A stretch of 64,000 nt of DNA from DAOULT01 sp964646625 (GTDB taxonomy: Bacteria > Chloroflexota > Anaerolineae > CAZYHC01), in the NCBI GenBank assembly GCA_964646625.1, contig CAZYHC010000022.1:3703-67702 (forward strand), given 5' to 3'. A program made the position numbers and the translations under genes. Below the pieces are notes generated by a model that was not told the DNA's origin, did not search any database, and saw nothing but the letters and a program-made list of their open reading frames with translations. Every line of letters starts with the position of its first letter. The first letter of the stretch is position 1. Below, piece after piece: positions 1 through 8,707 of this stretch.

Positions 1-518
1 TTGAGAGGCAGGCTAAAAGGCTCACAAAGCTCGTTGCCATCCTGATCCATCCAGTAACGGAAAACCACAGGGGCATGGGTATGTCCCACCAGGCAGAATT
101 GGGTATCGAAATAGGCAAAGTTAGATTTGGCCACGGAGGGATAAAAGATGTACTCCCAGATCGGAAACCGGGGACTGCCGTGTACCAGGGTAAAGCCTTC
201 TTCGAGCAGACAGGTCGGCAGGTTCTCGATGTATTCCCGGTTCTCGGCCGTGATCTGTTCCTGGGTCCAGCGGCAGGCCTGTTGGGCATCGGAGTTAAAA
301 TCCTCTATAGCCAACAGATCGATAATGGCCCAATCGTGGTTGCCGGCCACGCAGATGTGGGGATAGTCGCGCAGTTTTTCGACACATTCGTTGGGATCAG
401 GGCCATAACCTACAATGTCGCCCAGGCACCAGATCTGCTCGAAGTCAGGAGCATCCTCAAGAACAGTCTCCAGGGCTGCCAGATTGCTGTGAATGTCGGA
501 GATAATGAGGCAACGCAT
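1..518 (-). CDS. Metallophosphoesterase (C-terminus cut by window edge)
   Basis: Begins MRCLIISDIHSNLAALE and carries the metal-binding motifs of the calcineurin-like phosphoesterase superfamily in order: DIHSN (residues 8-12), GDIVGYGPDP, GNHDW, and VGHTHAP near the truncated end. These motifs coordinate two metal ions for phosphoester hydrolysis; the spacing resembles the small YfcE/diadenosine-tetraphosphatase-like group. About 172 codons are visible with no stop, so the last part lies outside the window. It is cytoplasmic by appearance (no signal peptide). The start is the ATG read at 518-516. Substrate cannot be told from sequence. Confidence 0.9.
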   Translation of the reverse strand, partial: MRCLIISDIHSNLAALETVLEDAPDFEQIWCLGDIVGYGPDPNECVEKLRDYPHICVAGNHDWAIIDLLAIEDFNSDAQQACRWTQEQITAENREYIENLPTCLLEEGFTLVHGSPRFPIWEYIFYPSVAKSNFAYFDTQFCLVGHTHAPVVFRYWMDQDGNELCEPFSLPL

Positions 519-668
519 TTTGTCCTTTCTTAGACCTGTATCAACGAGCTAGAGTCAGAGGGTGTGATGAAAGTCAGCCAGTATATAATACCATATTTTC
601 CCAATTTAGGCCAGAAGCCGGGCGCCCGGAGTCAGGGCCTCGTCAAAGTCAGGCCGAGGCCAACGGCT

Positions 669-2714
669 TTATCCCTCCTGGGTAGGTTCTGTTCCAGAGC
701 TCAATTGGTGGTATTCGCCAAACCAGTGGGAGAGTTCGTCTACCCGGTGTTGGCTTTCTTCTCTTCTGCTCCGCTCCTGGTAGTCGAGCAGACGGGCAAA
801 TATCTCCTGTTGGACGCCTGCGGGGTTGTGTACAGATTCGAAGGTAAAAGCTTTAGGGCCCGCTTTGGTATCGATGAACACGTCGCCTATGTTCAATATC
901 TTGGCCATGACGTTGGGGATGTTCAGAGAGATGTTTTGGATGTCCTCTATCGAGCCTACGTTGGTAGTTTCCCGCAGGCCGAAAGGGGCGCTCTCCCGGT
1001 CCACGATGAGCCGGTCAGTGACCACGTAGATGTCATTGCGCCAGTCCTCGTAGGCCCACAGAAACCAGGTGAAATCGACCAGCAGCAGGATCAGGAAGAA
1101 GAGAGGTAGAAGTGAAGAGAACATTGTTGAGGTTAGAGGGCCAAAAGGAAACAGGCCGAAGGCAGAGGTCACTATCAGATAAATCAGCGCCAGCAGGAAT
1201 ATGAGGGGCGCTGTTACCTGTTTCACCAGGACGTACCAGTGTTTGCGCCAGGTCACTTCTTTACCTTTCTGCTCGCGCAACCTGGGCACGAAATAGCTAA
1301 AGAAATGTCCTAATATCCCCCTCTCGTCAAACGGCGCGCTCTCCACCCTGACCGTTTCCGGAATGCGTATCTCTTCGCTCGGAGGCAGGCCCATCTGCTG
1401 CCGTAGAGCCTGTATTCTTTGTCCTTTGTATTCCGCTTCACGGCGCATGTGGGCCGTGTCCCTGACTTCGATTACTAGCCGCTGGATCCTCTCGGCTTCG
1501 GGCAGGCGGGCGAAGGTGATGGGCGTGCCCATGCTGGCCGTCTTGATCACCAGGTCTTTGAACCCCAGCAGGCTGGCTATCAGGTTAGGGGTTCTGGTTC
1601 GCACGTCCAGCACCTGATCGATGGGCGCCTCGTAACGCTCCTCGCCTAGAGGTAAGACCCGCTCGATGTGCACCACGCGCTGGTTGGTGACGATATATTG
1701 ATCGTTGATCCAGTCAATGTACAGCCAGGCCGCCCAGATAGCCACCAGGATGGTAACCCCCACCATGCCTGCTATAAAGATTTGGGGAGGCAACCCCAGG
1801 TAGGGAAAACCGATCAGGCTCGCGGCTATCCAGATAATAAGCACCAGGGCGGGCAGTAGCATCGATTCCACCAGGGCGTAGGGGTGTTTGTGCTCGAAGA
1901 CCTCTGCTATCTCACCCCAATGCTTGCCGGGGAACTCGATGCGAGTTTTGTGCAGGAAATCTCTAACCGGGGTGTGTTGGGCGCAGAGTTTGTAGAAAGC
2001 CCTGCGCCCGAAAACGGCCAGTTCGGTATCCTCTACGGTCTCGATGGTAGCAGTGCGAGGGTCGCCGGTAAGGAGCGACATTTCGCCGAAAAAATCTCCG
2101 GCCGAGAGATAATTTAGCAGCCGTTCCACTCCCTGGGCGTCAACGGCACGCACTCCAATCTGCCCGGAAAGGATGACGTAGAAAGCATCGCCCCTCTCCC
2201 CCTGGCGAAAGATCGCCACCCCTTCGGGGAAGAAGGCCGGCCGGGCCATTGCGGCCACCTCGCTCAGATGGGCTTCGCTCAACGAGGCAAAAAGACGAGA
2301 AACCCTCAACTGCGATACCGGAATGGTGGGCCCTTCGAGCAGCAGGTCCTTAACCTTTGGGTGCCGGAGCACTAGTTTGTGGAAGGATTCTTTATCAAAA
2401 ACGGCCAACTCGGTCTCGGCTGTCGTTTCGATGGTTCTGTCGTGAGGTTTGTTAGTAAGGAGAGCCTTTGCCCCAAAAAAAGCCCCCGCCGGCAGATACC
2501 CTGATAGATGCTCTACCTTTTGGTTGTCAACGATGAGCTCCCGCACCCCGCCGGAGAGAATGAGGTAGAAAGCCTCACCTGGCTCTCCCTGGCGGCAGAG
2601 TCTCACCCCCTTGGAGTGAGACTCCAGTTGGGACATTTCGGCTACCCGTGCCAATTCGTTGTCGGTCAGTGGGGCAAAGATAGAGAATTCTCTTAACCTT
2701 GATCCCGTCACCAT
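669..2714 (-). CDS. Membrane protein with two cyclic-nucleotide-binding domains and two PH-like domains
   Basis: 681 residues. Two CRP-type cNMP-binding domains occupy about residues 10-130 and 137-260. The second has an intact phosphate-binding cassette (FFGEMSLL followed by PRTAT), whereas the first has FFGAKALL and PHDRT in the same place, losing the Glu and the Arg-containing PR pair, so it probably no longer binds nucleotide. Two hydrophobic hairpins follow (about 285-335 and 500-560), each leading into a bacterial PH-like (DUF304/bPH_2 type) segment with the pattern WxNDxYxVTxxRxxxxxR. No enzyme or DNA-binding domain is visible, so a membrane-anchored ligand-responsive scaffold is an inference. 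It starts 10 bp after the uvrC stop on the same strand, suggesting cotranscription. Confidence 0.85.
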   Translation of the reverse strand: MVTGSRLREFSIFAPLTDNELARVAEMSQLESHSKGVRLCRQGEPGEAFYLILSGGVRELIVDNQKVEHLSGYLPAGAFFGAKALLTNKPHDRTIETTAETELAVFDKESFHKLVLRHPKVKDLLLEGPTIPVSQLRVSRLFASLSEAHLSEVAAMARPAFFPEGVAIFRQGERGDAFYVILSGQIGVRAVDAQGVERLLNYLSAGDFFGEMSLLTGDPRTATIETVEDTELAVFGRRAFYKLCAQHTPVRDFLHKTRIEFPGKHWGEIAEVFEHKHPYALVESMLLPALVLIIWIAASLIGFPYLGLPPQIFIAGMVGVTILVAIWAAWLYIDWINDQYIVTNQRVVHIERVLPLGEERYEAPIDQVLDVRTRTPNLIASLLGFKDLVIKTASMGTPITFARLPEAERIQRLVIEVRDTAHMRREAEYKGQRIQALRQQMGLPPSEEIRIPETVRVESAPFDERGILGHFFSYFVPRLREQKGKEVTWRKHWYVLVKQVTAPLIFLLALIYLIVTSAFGLFPFGPLTSTMFSSLLPLFFLILLLVDFTWFLWAYEDWRNDIYVVTDRLIVDRESAPFGLRETTNVGSIEDIQNISLNIPNVMAKILNIGDVFIDTKAGPKAFTFESVHNPAGVQQEIFARLLDYQERSRREESQHRVDELSHWFGEYHQLSSGTEPTQEG

Positions 2715-2724
2715 AGGCGTTCTC

Positions 2725-4587
2725 CTATAAATACTCTTGCAGGCGTTCAGCCAGTTCCCTGGTGATGCCTTTAACGGAAGTCAATTCCTCCACCGAGGCC
2801 CCACGCAGGGCCTCGATAGAAGTGAACCGCTTGAGAAGGGCTTTTCGGCGTTTGGGGCCGATGCCCGGCACCTCTTCCAGGATAGAGGACAGGGAAGCCT
2901 TGTCCCGCAGCTTACGATGGTATTCGATGGCAAAACGATGGGCCTCGTCGCGGATGCGCTGCACCAGGAAAAGCCCCGGCGAGTCCGCGGGCAGGATGAT
3001 GGGCTCGCTCTGGTCGGGCGCGAAGACCTCTTCCCGCTTCTTGGCCAGGCCCACGATGGGCCTCTCTTCCAGGCCGTACTCTTCCAGCACCTCCAGGGCG
3101 GCGTTCAACTGCCCTTTACCCCCGTCCACGATGATCAGATCGGGCACGAGAGCCCAGGCCGATCCTGACTCCGAACGTTCGCCGTCCCGTTCGCTGTCCC
3201 GTTCGCTGTTCTCCTGCATCCGCCGGAAACGCCGCCGCAGCACCTCCTGTAGCATGGCGTAATCGTCCGCGCCCTCCACGCTTTTGATCCTGAAGCGCCG
3301 ATAATCGCTCTTGCGGGGCACGCCCTTGACGAAGACCACCATGCTGCCCGTGGCCGCCGCGCCCTGGATGTTGGAGATGTCGTAGCACTCGATGCGGGTG
3401 GGCGGTTCCAGCAGCCCCAGGTGTTCCTGCAATTCGGTCAACGCCTCCACGTGTTTGGCCTCGTCGATCATCCACTGCGCCCGCAGGTGGGCCAGGGTTT
3501 CGGCGGCGTTGGCGGCAGCCATCTCCACCAGTTCCTGCCCGATGCCCGGCCCAGGCACCCGCAGCACCACGTCGGCCCCCCGCTTGGACTTGAGCCAGCT
3601 CTGGATGATCATGGCTTCGTGCGTATCCTGGGGCAGCAGGATTTCGGGAGGCACCTGGGCCGCCTCGTCATAGAACTGTTTGAGGAAGGAGGTCATGATC
3701 TCCTCGGCTTCCTCGTCGGCCGTGCCCTCCAGCACGAAGTATTCCCGCCCGATGAGCTTGCCCTGCCGGATGAAGAAGACCTGGACGCAGGCGTCCCCGT
3801 CCTGGCGGGCGAAGGCGACAACGTCCTGATCTTCCAGTTCGCCGGACACGACCTTCTGGTGTTCGACCACCCGCTCCACGGCCCGAATCTGGTCGCGCAA
3901 GGTCGCCGCCTTCTCAAAATCCAGCTTCTCGGCCGCCTTCGACATCTGGGCCCGCAGGTCGATCAATATCTCGTCGGTCTTGCCCTCCAGAAAGAGGCAG
4001 ATGCGTTCCATCATGGCCCGGTATTCCTCTTTGGAGATGGCCCCGATGCAGGGCCCGGCGCAGCGCCCGATGTGATAATACAGGCAGGCCCGCTCGTCCT
4101 GGCCGGTGATGTTCCGTTTGCAGGTCAGGTAGGGGAACATCTTGCGCAGCAGCTCCAGGGTCCGACTGACCGCCCACGACGCGGTGAAAGGGCCGTAGTA
4201 GCGCGCCCCGTCCCGCACCATGCGCCGCACGATGTAGATGCGCGGATAATCCTCCTGCCAGGTGATCTTGATGTAGGGATAACGCTTGTCGTCCTTGAGC
4301 CTGACGTTGTAGTGGGGGCGGTGTTTCTTGATCAGATTGCATTCTAAAATGAGCGCTTCCAGCTCGGTGTCGGTTATGATGAAATCCAGGTCGGCGACAT
4401 TGGCCGCCAGCCGCCCCACCTTGGGAGACTTTCGGGCCGAAGCGTGAAAGTAGGAACGCACCCGATTCCTCAGATTGACGGTTTTGCCCACGTAGATGAC
4501 GTTGCCCTCGGCGTCCTTCATGAGATAGACGCCTGGCTTGGTGGGCAGCGTATCCAATTGCTGTTGGACAGTAGACGATACTTCCAT
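2725..4587 (-). CDS. uvrC: UvrABC excinuclease subunit C
   Basis: 620 residues, usual length for UvrC, the dual-incision nuclease of nucleotide excision repair. Visible in order: GIY-YIG nuclease domain (about 12-95, with GVYLM and VIYVGKTVNLRNRV), cysteine-containing segment (CKRNI, CLYYHIGRCAGPC), UVR motif that contacts UvrB (about 200-235), the RNase H-like second nuclease domain with ECYDISNIQG and DLIIVDGGKGQL, and a C-terminal helix-hairpin-helix pair (VPGIGPKRRKALL, VKGITRELAERL). An unusual Ser/Glu/Arg-rich stretch at about residues 458-475 (ENSERDSERDGERSE) is encoded by a short DNA repeat and splits the second nuclease domain just before DLIIVDGG. Start ATG at 4587 is preceded by a purine-rich GGGAGC. 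Confidence 0.97.
   Translation of the reverse strand: MEVSSTVQQQLDTLPTKPGVYLMKDAEGNVIYVGKTVNLRNRVRSYFHASARKSPKVGRLAANVADLDFIITDTELEALILECNLIKKHRPHYNVRLKDDKRYPYIKITWQEDYPRIYIVRRMVRDGARYYGPFTASWAVSRTLELLRKMFPYLTCKRNITGQDERACLYYHIGRCAGPCIGAISKEEYRAMMERICLFLEGKTDEILIDLRAQMSKAAEKLDFEKAATLRDQIRAVERVVEHQKVVSGELEDQDVVAFARQDGDACVQVFFIRQGKLIGREYFVLEGTADEEAEEIMTSFLKQFYDEAAQVPPEILLPQDTHEAMIIQSWLKSKRGADVVLRVPGPGIGQELVEMAAANAAETLAHLRAQWMIDEAKHVEALTELQEHLGLLEPPTRIECYDISNIQGAAATGSMVVFVKGVPRKSDYRRFRIKSVEGADDYAMLQEVLRRRFRRMQENSERDSERDGERSESGSAWALVPDLIIVDGGKGQLNAALEVLEEYGLEERPIVGLAKKREEVFAPDQSEPIILPADSPGLFLVQRIRDEAHRFAIEYHRKLRDKASLSSILEEVPGIGPKRRKALLKRFTSIEALRGASVEELTSVKGITRELAERLQEYL
3171..3213. repeat. AGCGAACG-type tandem repeat inside uvrC
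   Basis: On the minus strand the unit ACAGCGAACGG occurs twice and is followed by GGCGAACGTTCGG. The same AGCGAACG core is found near 23426-23443 and 30829-30862. Here it stays in frame and codes for the Ser-Glu-Arg repeat of UvrC. Confidence 0.7.
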
Positions 4588-4769
4588 ACCTGCTCCCTAT
4601 TCCCCAATACCTTTTATTCCGCTCGAACACGCGGTAGAGCGTATCTGGGTCAGGGCCTTCCTCTGGCACTGCCATCCCCCAACGTTCTATCCCTACCTGG
4701 GTCGAAGGCCGCCTGGCGCTTATTCCGCTGCTTTCGGAAAGCGTCTTCCATATCCTTCAGTTGCCGCCC
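4588..4769 (-). other. Gap between TIR gene and uvrC with extended reading frame and a duplicated segment
   Basis: After the TGA that ends the TIR gene the same frame continues open for 40 codons (GRQLKDMEDAFRKQRNKRQ and on) with the same charged helical character, ending at a TGA near 4656. Within it GGGGATGGCAGTGCCA (about 4664-4680) duplicates a segment inside the TIR gene (about 4974-4989) but in a different reading frame. It looks like a decayed extension or partial duplication of the TIR gene tail. No separate gene is supported. Confidence 0.45.
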
Positions 4770-5408
4770 TCAGTCCTCGTTGCGGCGGCGGACGCTAACC
4801 TGGTAATCCTCCTCGGCCCGGCGGCGCTGCTTCTCGTACTGCCTTTGGGCACGGATGAGAGCGCGGGCGTCGCGGCGCTCGATGGCATCCGCCCTCTGCT
4901 CCTGAAAGTCCTCCCACAGAAGGCGCATGGCCCGCTGGTGATCCTCCTCCATGCGCTGGGTTTCAACGTCGACTGGCACTGCCATCCCCCGACGTTTCAT
5001 CCCTTCCCGGATAGCTTTCACTAACCGGCTCCAGCCATCCTCTTCAAACAGGTCCACCCACTGGAAATAACGCAGGCTTTCCGGGCTTTCCGGCGTCTTA
5101 CAATCTTCCAGCCGCACTGGAATCAGATAGATATCGCTATCCAACATTCCCTGCCAGATATCCAGGGCCTCTTTAATTTCTTTCTGAATCCAACCTCGTT
5201 TGTCTACCGAGTTGACTGACAGACACACCAGGAAGAAATCAGAGCTGCGGATAGCTTTTGGGATGGCGAGTCTCCATCTTTCGCCCGGCAGGATGTCTTT
5301 GGTGTCCATCCAGGGTTTGAACCCGGCCTCGGACAATTTCTGATAGAGTTCCTCTACCTTTGCTTTATCCTTTCGGGCATAGCTGAGGAAAATCTGACAG
5401 GTAGGCAT
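4770..5408 (-). CDS. TIR domain protein with C-terminal coiled coil
   Basis: 212 residues. The first 140 or so form a TIR domain: IFLSYARKD at 6-14 (box 1), GFKPWMDTKDILPGERW (box 2 region), and SVNSVDKRGWIQKE, where Glu77 occupies the position of the catalytic Glu of NAD-cleaving TIR enzymes. The rest is Arg/Glu/Gln-rich and likely a coiled coil. Bacterial TIR proteins act as NADases in antiphage defence or as signalling adaptors; which applies here is not shown, as no defence partner (Thoeris ThsA, Argonaute, STING) is adjacent. It lies 58 bp downstream of the metal transporter permeases on the same strand and could be read through from them. See the gap feature for a possible premature stop. 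Confidence 0.88.
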   Translation of the reverse strand: MPTCQIFLSYARKDKAKVEELYQKLSEAGFKPWMDTKDILPGERWRLAIPKAIRSSDFFLVCLSVNSVDKRGWIQKEIKEALDIWQGMLDSDIYLIPVRLEDCKTPESPESLRYFQWVDLFEEDGWSRLVKAIREGMKRRGMAVPVDVETQRMEEDHQRAMRLLWEDFQEQRADAIERRDARALIRAQRQYEKQRRRAEEDYQVSVRRRNED

Positions 5409-5466
5409 GTCCCTTCACTCCTTTTTCGCGCCCTCCGACCCTCCGCGTTTCCGCGCTCCAAACTGC

Positions 5467-6579
5467 CTACCGCAACATCACCCGCCGCGCCACCTCGCGG
5501 CCCTTGTCCGTCAGGGCCAGCCCCCTGTCATCGACCCGCCGGGCCAGGCCGTGCCGCGTCACGTAGCGCACCACGCGCTCTCTAAAGGCGCTGCTCCACT
5601 TCATGTGCTCGGTCATGTGCTCCAGGGTGCACTCCTCTTCCTCCTCTGGCGTGTCTTCGTGGTTGGAGAGGTGCACCAGCAGCATCTCTCCGGCGAACTG
5701 CCACCGTTGGCGGCGGCGCGTCGCCCACTGGGCCACCAGCCCCCGTTGGGGGGCCAGAAGCAGGGTCAGGGTGAAGATCACCCCGGTCATGGTCGCCATG
5801 CTGCCCGCGATGGAGGCGTTGAGCCAGCGGGCCAGGAAGTAGCCCGACACCGCCGAGACGACGCCCACCACCACGCTCAGGATCAGCATGACTGGCAGCC
5901 GCTCGGTGAGCAGGTAGGCCGCCGCTGGCGGAGCGATCATCAGGGCCACCACCAGCACCGATCCCACCGCCTCGAACGAGCCGACCGCCGTCACCGAAAC
6001 CAGGGTCATCAACGCGTAATGCAGCGCCACCGGCGAAAAGCCCAACGCCGCCGCCAGCCCCGCGTCGAAGGTAGCCAGCTTGAGCTCCTTGTAGAAGACC
6101 GCGACGAAGGCCAGGTTGACCAGGCCGATGATACCGGCCAGCCACAGGCTGCGCGGCCCCACGTCCACGCCCCCCACGATCAGCCGGTCGAAGGGGGCGA
6201 AGGCCAGTTCGCCCAGCAGCACGGCGTCGGTGTCCAGGTGGACGTTGGCGGCGTAGCGGCTGATGAGGATCACCCCGATGGAAAAGAGGGCAGGGAAGAC
6301 TATGCCGATGGCGGCGTCTTCCTTGACCAACCCGGTGCGAAACAGGGCCTCCACCAGGATCACCGTCAACACGCCGGTCAGGGTGGCGGCCAGGATCATG
6401 GGCAGGGAGGCGGTGCTCTCGATGAAAAAGAACATGATGACGATGCCCAGCAGGATGGCGTGGCTGATGGCATCGCTCATCAGCGACATGCGCCGCAGCA
6501 CCAGGAACGTGCCGATGAGCGAGCAACTGGCCGCCACCACCGAAGCGATCATTATGATTTCAAGTTGCGCTTGGCTCAT
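5467..6579 (-). CDS. Metal ABC transporter permease with fused C-terminal winged-helix domain
   Basis: 370 residues. Eight or so hydrophobic segments cover about residues 8-280 (MntB/ZnuB/TroC family, with the family hallmark MSDAISHAILLG near the start). Residues about 295-370 are soluble and resemble the DNA-binding winged helix of DtxR/MntR-type regulators (FRERVVRYVTRHGLAR then LALTDKGREVARRVM), preceded by an acidic linker. The start at 6579 follows GGAGGG at a good distance; a longer open frame upstream is repeat-derived and antisense-like and was not used. It is the last gene of the lipoprotein-ATPase-permease-permease cluster and presumably forms a heterodimer with the upstream permease. 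Confidence 0.9.
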   Translation of the reverse strand: MSQAQLEIIMIASVVAASCSLIGTFLVLRRMSLMSDAISHAILLGIVIMFFFIESTASLPMILAATLTGVLTVILVEALFRTGLVKEDAAIGIVFPALFSIGVILISRYAANVHLDTDAVLLGELAFAPFDRLIVGGVDVGPRSLWLAGIIGLVNLAFVAVFYKELKLATFDAGLAAALGFSPVALHYALMTLVSVTAVGSFEAVGSVLVVALMIAPPAAAYLLTERLPVMLILSVVVGVVSAVSGYFLARWLNASIAGSMATMTGVIFTLTLLLAPQRGLVAQWATRRRQRWQFAGEMLLVHLSNHEDTPEEEEECTLEHMTEHMKWSSAFRERVVRYVTRHGLARRVDDRGLALTDKGREVARRVMLR

Positions 6580-6599
6580 TTTGTTCCCTCCTACGTTCA

Positions 6600-6695
6600 A
6601 GCCACAGAGATCACAGAGAACACTGAGAAAGAGCCGCCGATGAACTCCGATGAACACAGATTTTTTCCTCTGTGAACTCCGTGTACTCTGTGGCT
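6600..6695. repeat. Imperfect palindromic CACAGAG repeat
   Basis: The left arm starts GCCACAGAGATCACAGAG and the right arm ends ACTCTGTGGC, giving a long imperfect stem. It fills almost the whole gap between the two permease genes. A related element lies at 17819-17889 and a variant inside a gene at 16127-16186. Confidence 0.8.
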
Positions 6696-7814
6696 CTATC
6701 TTGCCATCGCTCGACGGGCCGCTTCCCGGCCGTAGGGCGTCAGTTTCAGGCGACCGTCGGCGCGACTCACCAGGCCGTTGGTCACGGCCCAGCGCACGGC
6801 GCGCCGCGCAAAGTCGTCGCTCCAGCGCATGTGGGCGCCCATGTGGGCCAGGGTGCTCTCCTCGGCCTCTTCGGGCCCGCCTTCGTGGTTGAGGAGGTGC
6901 ACGGCCAGGGCCTCGGCCGCGAACTGCCACCGCTGCCGCGCTTGCCGCCGCGCTTTGGCCAGGATGCCCCGCTCCGGCGCGAGCAGCAGCGACAGCAAGA
7001 CGACACCGCTCATGTACAGGATAATGGTCGGGCCGGTGGGCAGCCGGGCGATCAGGCTGCTGGTAATGGCTCCCAACAGCCCGACCAGCGCCCCGAACGC
7101 CCCCGACAGGATGACCATCACGTCCAGCCGTTCCGTCCATTGGCGGGCGGCGGCCGCCGGAGCCACGATCATGGCGCTCATCAGCACCACGCCCACCGTC
7201 TGCAACCCGACCACGATGGCAATGACGATCAGCGAGGTAAGCAGCACCTCCAGCCCACGCACCGGATAGCCCACGCTGGCAGCGAACTCGGGGTCGAAGC
7301 TGAGCAGCTTGAACTCTTTCCAGAGCAGCACCACCGCAGCCAGTGCCACCGCGCCCAGCACCGCCATGGTCACCACGTCGCGCTGCATCAGCGTGGCCGC
7401 CTGCCCGAAGAGGAACTTGTCCAGCCCCGCCTGGCTGGCTGTAGGCAACTTTTGAATGAAGGTCAGCAGTAACATGCCGAATCCAAAGAACACCGAGAGC
7501 ACAATGCCCAGGGCGGCGTCCTGCTTGATGCGGCTGTTCCGCACCACGGTTATGACCGCCAGCGTGCCGATCCAGCCGGCGATGGCCGCCCCCAATACCA
7601 GCACCAGCGGCGCTTTGGAGCCAGTCAGCAGGAAAGCCAGGGCCACCCCCGGCAGGGCGGCGTGGGAAATGGCGTCGCCCAGCAGGCTTTGCTTGCGCAG
7701 CACGGCAAAGGCTCCCAGCACGCCGCTCACCAGGCCCAGCGTGGCCGAGCCTAGCGCCACCGTCCTCAGAGTGTAGTCGAAGATCAGATCGTGCAGAATT
7801 TGGCCGATGTCCAT
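6696..7814 (-). CDS. Metal ABC transporter permease with fused C-terminal winged-helix domain
   Basis: 372 residues, paralogous to the next permease. Hydrophobic segments span about 15-285 with the family motif LLGDAISHAALPG. The soluble tail (about 290-372) again looks like a DtxR-type winged helix: FARRAVRWAVTNGLVSR followed by LKLTPYGREAARRAM, after an acidic EEAEE linker. Both permeases carrying the domain argues that it is a stable part of the transporter. Function: inner-membrane channel for a transition metal, powered by the ATPase encoded just upstream. The start ATG at 7814 leaves an 85-bp gap to the ATPase gene. Confidence 0.92.
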   Translation of the reverse strand: MDIGQILHDLIFDYTLRTVALGSATLGLVSGVLGAFAVLRKQSLLGDAISHAALPGVALAFLLTGSKAPLVLVLGAAIAGWIGTLAVITVVRNSRIKQDAALGIVLSVFFGFGMLLLTFIQKLPTASQAGLDKFLFGQAATLMQRDVVTMAVLGAVALAAVVLLWKEFKLLSFDPEFAASVGYPVRGLEVLLTSLIVIAIVVGLQTVGVVLMSAMIVAPAAAARQWTERLDVMVILSGAFGALVGLLGAITSSLIARLPTGPTIILYMSGVVLLSLLLAPERGILAKARRQARQRWQFAAEALAVHLLNHEGGPEEAEESTLAHMGAHMRWSDDFARRAVRWAVTNGLVSRADGRLKLTPYGREAARRAMAR

Positions 7815-7899
7815 ATTACTACCTCGACAAATGGTTATGATGAGTTCGTAGTGGCGACTTCAGTCGCTTCTCCGGCTTCAAGAATGGCCAAAGTCGTTA

Positions 7900-8688
7900 C
7901 TACAACCTATCAGAATCTATATGTTGGTTGTCGGAGCCATTGCCGCCCGACCCCGACTTCAGGAAGGCGATCCGTCCGCCGTAGGCCCGGCCCAGGTTCT
8001 CGTCAGTAAAGACCTGGCTCACTGGCCCACAGGCGATGAGCCGCACGTTGAGCAGCGTGGCCCAGTCGAAGTACTCGGGCACGGTTTGCAGGTCGTGGTG
8101 GACGACGAACACCGTCTTACCAGCGGCGCGCAACTCGCGTAACAGGGCAACGATGGCCCGCTCGGTGGTGGCGTCCACGCCGGCAAAGGGCTCGTCCATA
8201 AAGTACACCTGGGCGTCCTGCACCAGCGCCCGGGCCAGGAAGACCCGCTGCTGCTGGCCGCCGGAAAGCTGGCTGATCTGCCGGTCGGCAAAGTCGATCA
8301 TGCCCACCTTTTCCAGGCTTTCCAGGGCCAGGGTGCGCTCCTGGCGGCCGGGCCGCCGCACCCAGCCGATCCTGGCGTACAAACCCATCATCACCACGTC
8401 CAGGGCGCTGGTGGGAAAGTCCCAGTCCACGCTGCCGCGCTGGGGCACGTACCCCACCAACTGCCGCTGCTCCTGGTAGGGCCGCCCGTAGATGCGCACC
8501 TGGCCGGCCGCTGGTTTTATCATCCCCAGGATGGTCTTGATGAGCGTGGTTTTGCCCGCCCCATTGGGCCCGAGGATAGCCATCAACACTCCCGCTGGCA
8601 CTTCCAGGTCCAGGTCCCACAGCACCGGCTTATCTCGATAAGCCACCGTCAGGTCCATTACCTCAACAGCCTTTTGTTTGTCGTTCAA
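7900..8688 (-). CDS. Metal ABC transporter ATP-binding protein
   Basis: 262 residues, typical for the MntA/ZnuC family. Walker A GPNGAGKT (about 38-45), Q-loop YVPQRG, signature LSGGQQQR, Walker B VYFMDEP and the switch His in VVHHD are all intact. It energises uptake through the two neighbouring permeases. It sits between the substrate-binding lipoprotein and the permeases on the same strand; a perfect palindromic repeat occupies the short upstream gap, which could influence relative expression. Confidence 0.95.
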   Translation of the reverse strand: MNDKQKAVEVMDLTVAYRDKPVLWDLDLEVPAGVLMAILGPNGAGKTTLIKTILGMIKPAAGQVRIYGRPYQEQRQLVGYVPQRGSVDWDFPTSALDVVMMGLYARIGWVRRPGRQERTLALESLEKVGMIDFADRQISQLSGGQQQRVFLARALVQDAQVYFMDEPFAGVDATTERAIVALLRELRAAGKTVFVVHHDLQTVPEYFDWATLLNVRLIACGPVSQVFTDENLGRAYGGRIAFLKSGSGGNGSDNQHIDSDRL

Positions 8689-8707
8689 GTTTGCCTCTCC
8701 TTGTTCA

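Noticed and set aside
3421..4347. 308-codon plus-strand frame
   Set aside because: Antisense of uvrC.
5407..6675. 422-codon plus-strand frame, His/Gln-rich
   Set aside because: Antisense of a membrane permease gene; composition is typical of the reverse of hydrophobic coding sequence.
6580..7140. N-terminal extension of the second permease frame (187 codons)
   Set aside because: It runs through the repeat and the other permease in a wrong frame; the start at 6579 has a strong GGAGGG site.
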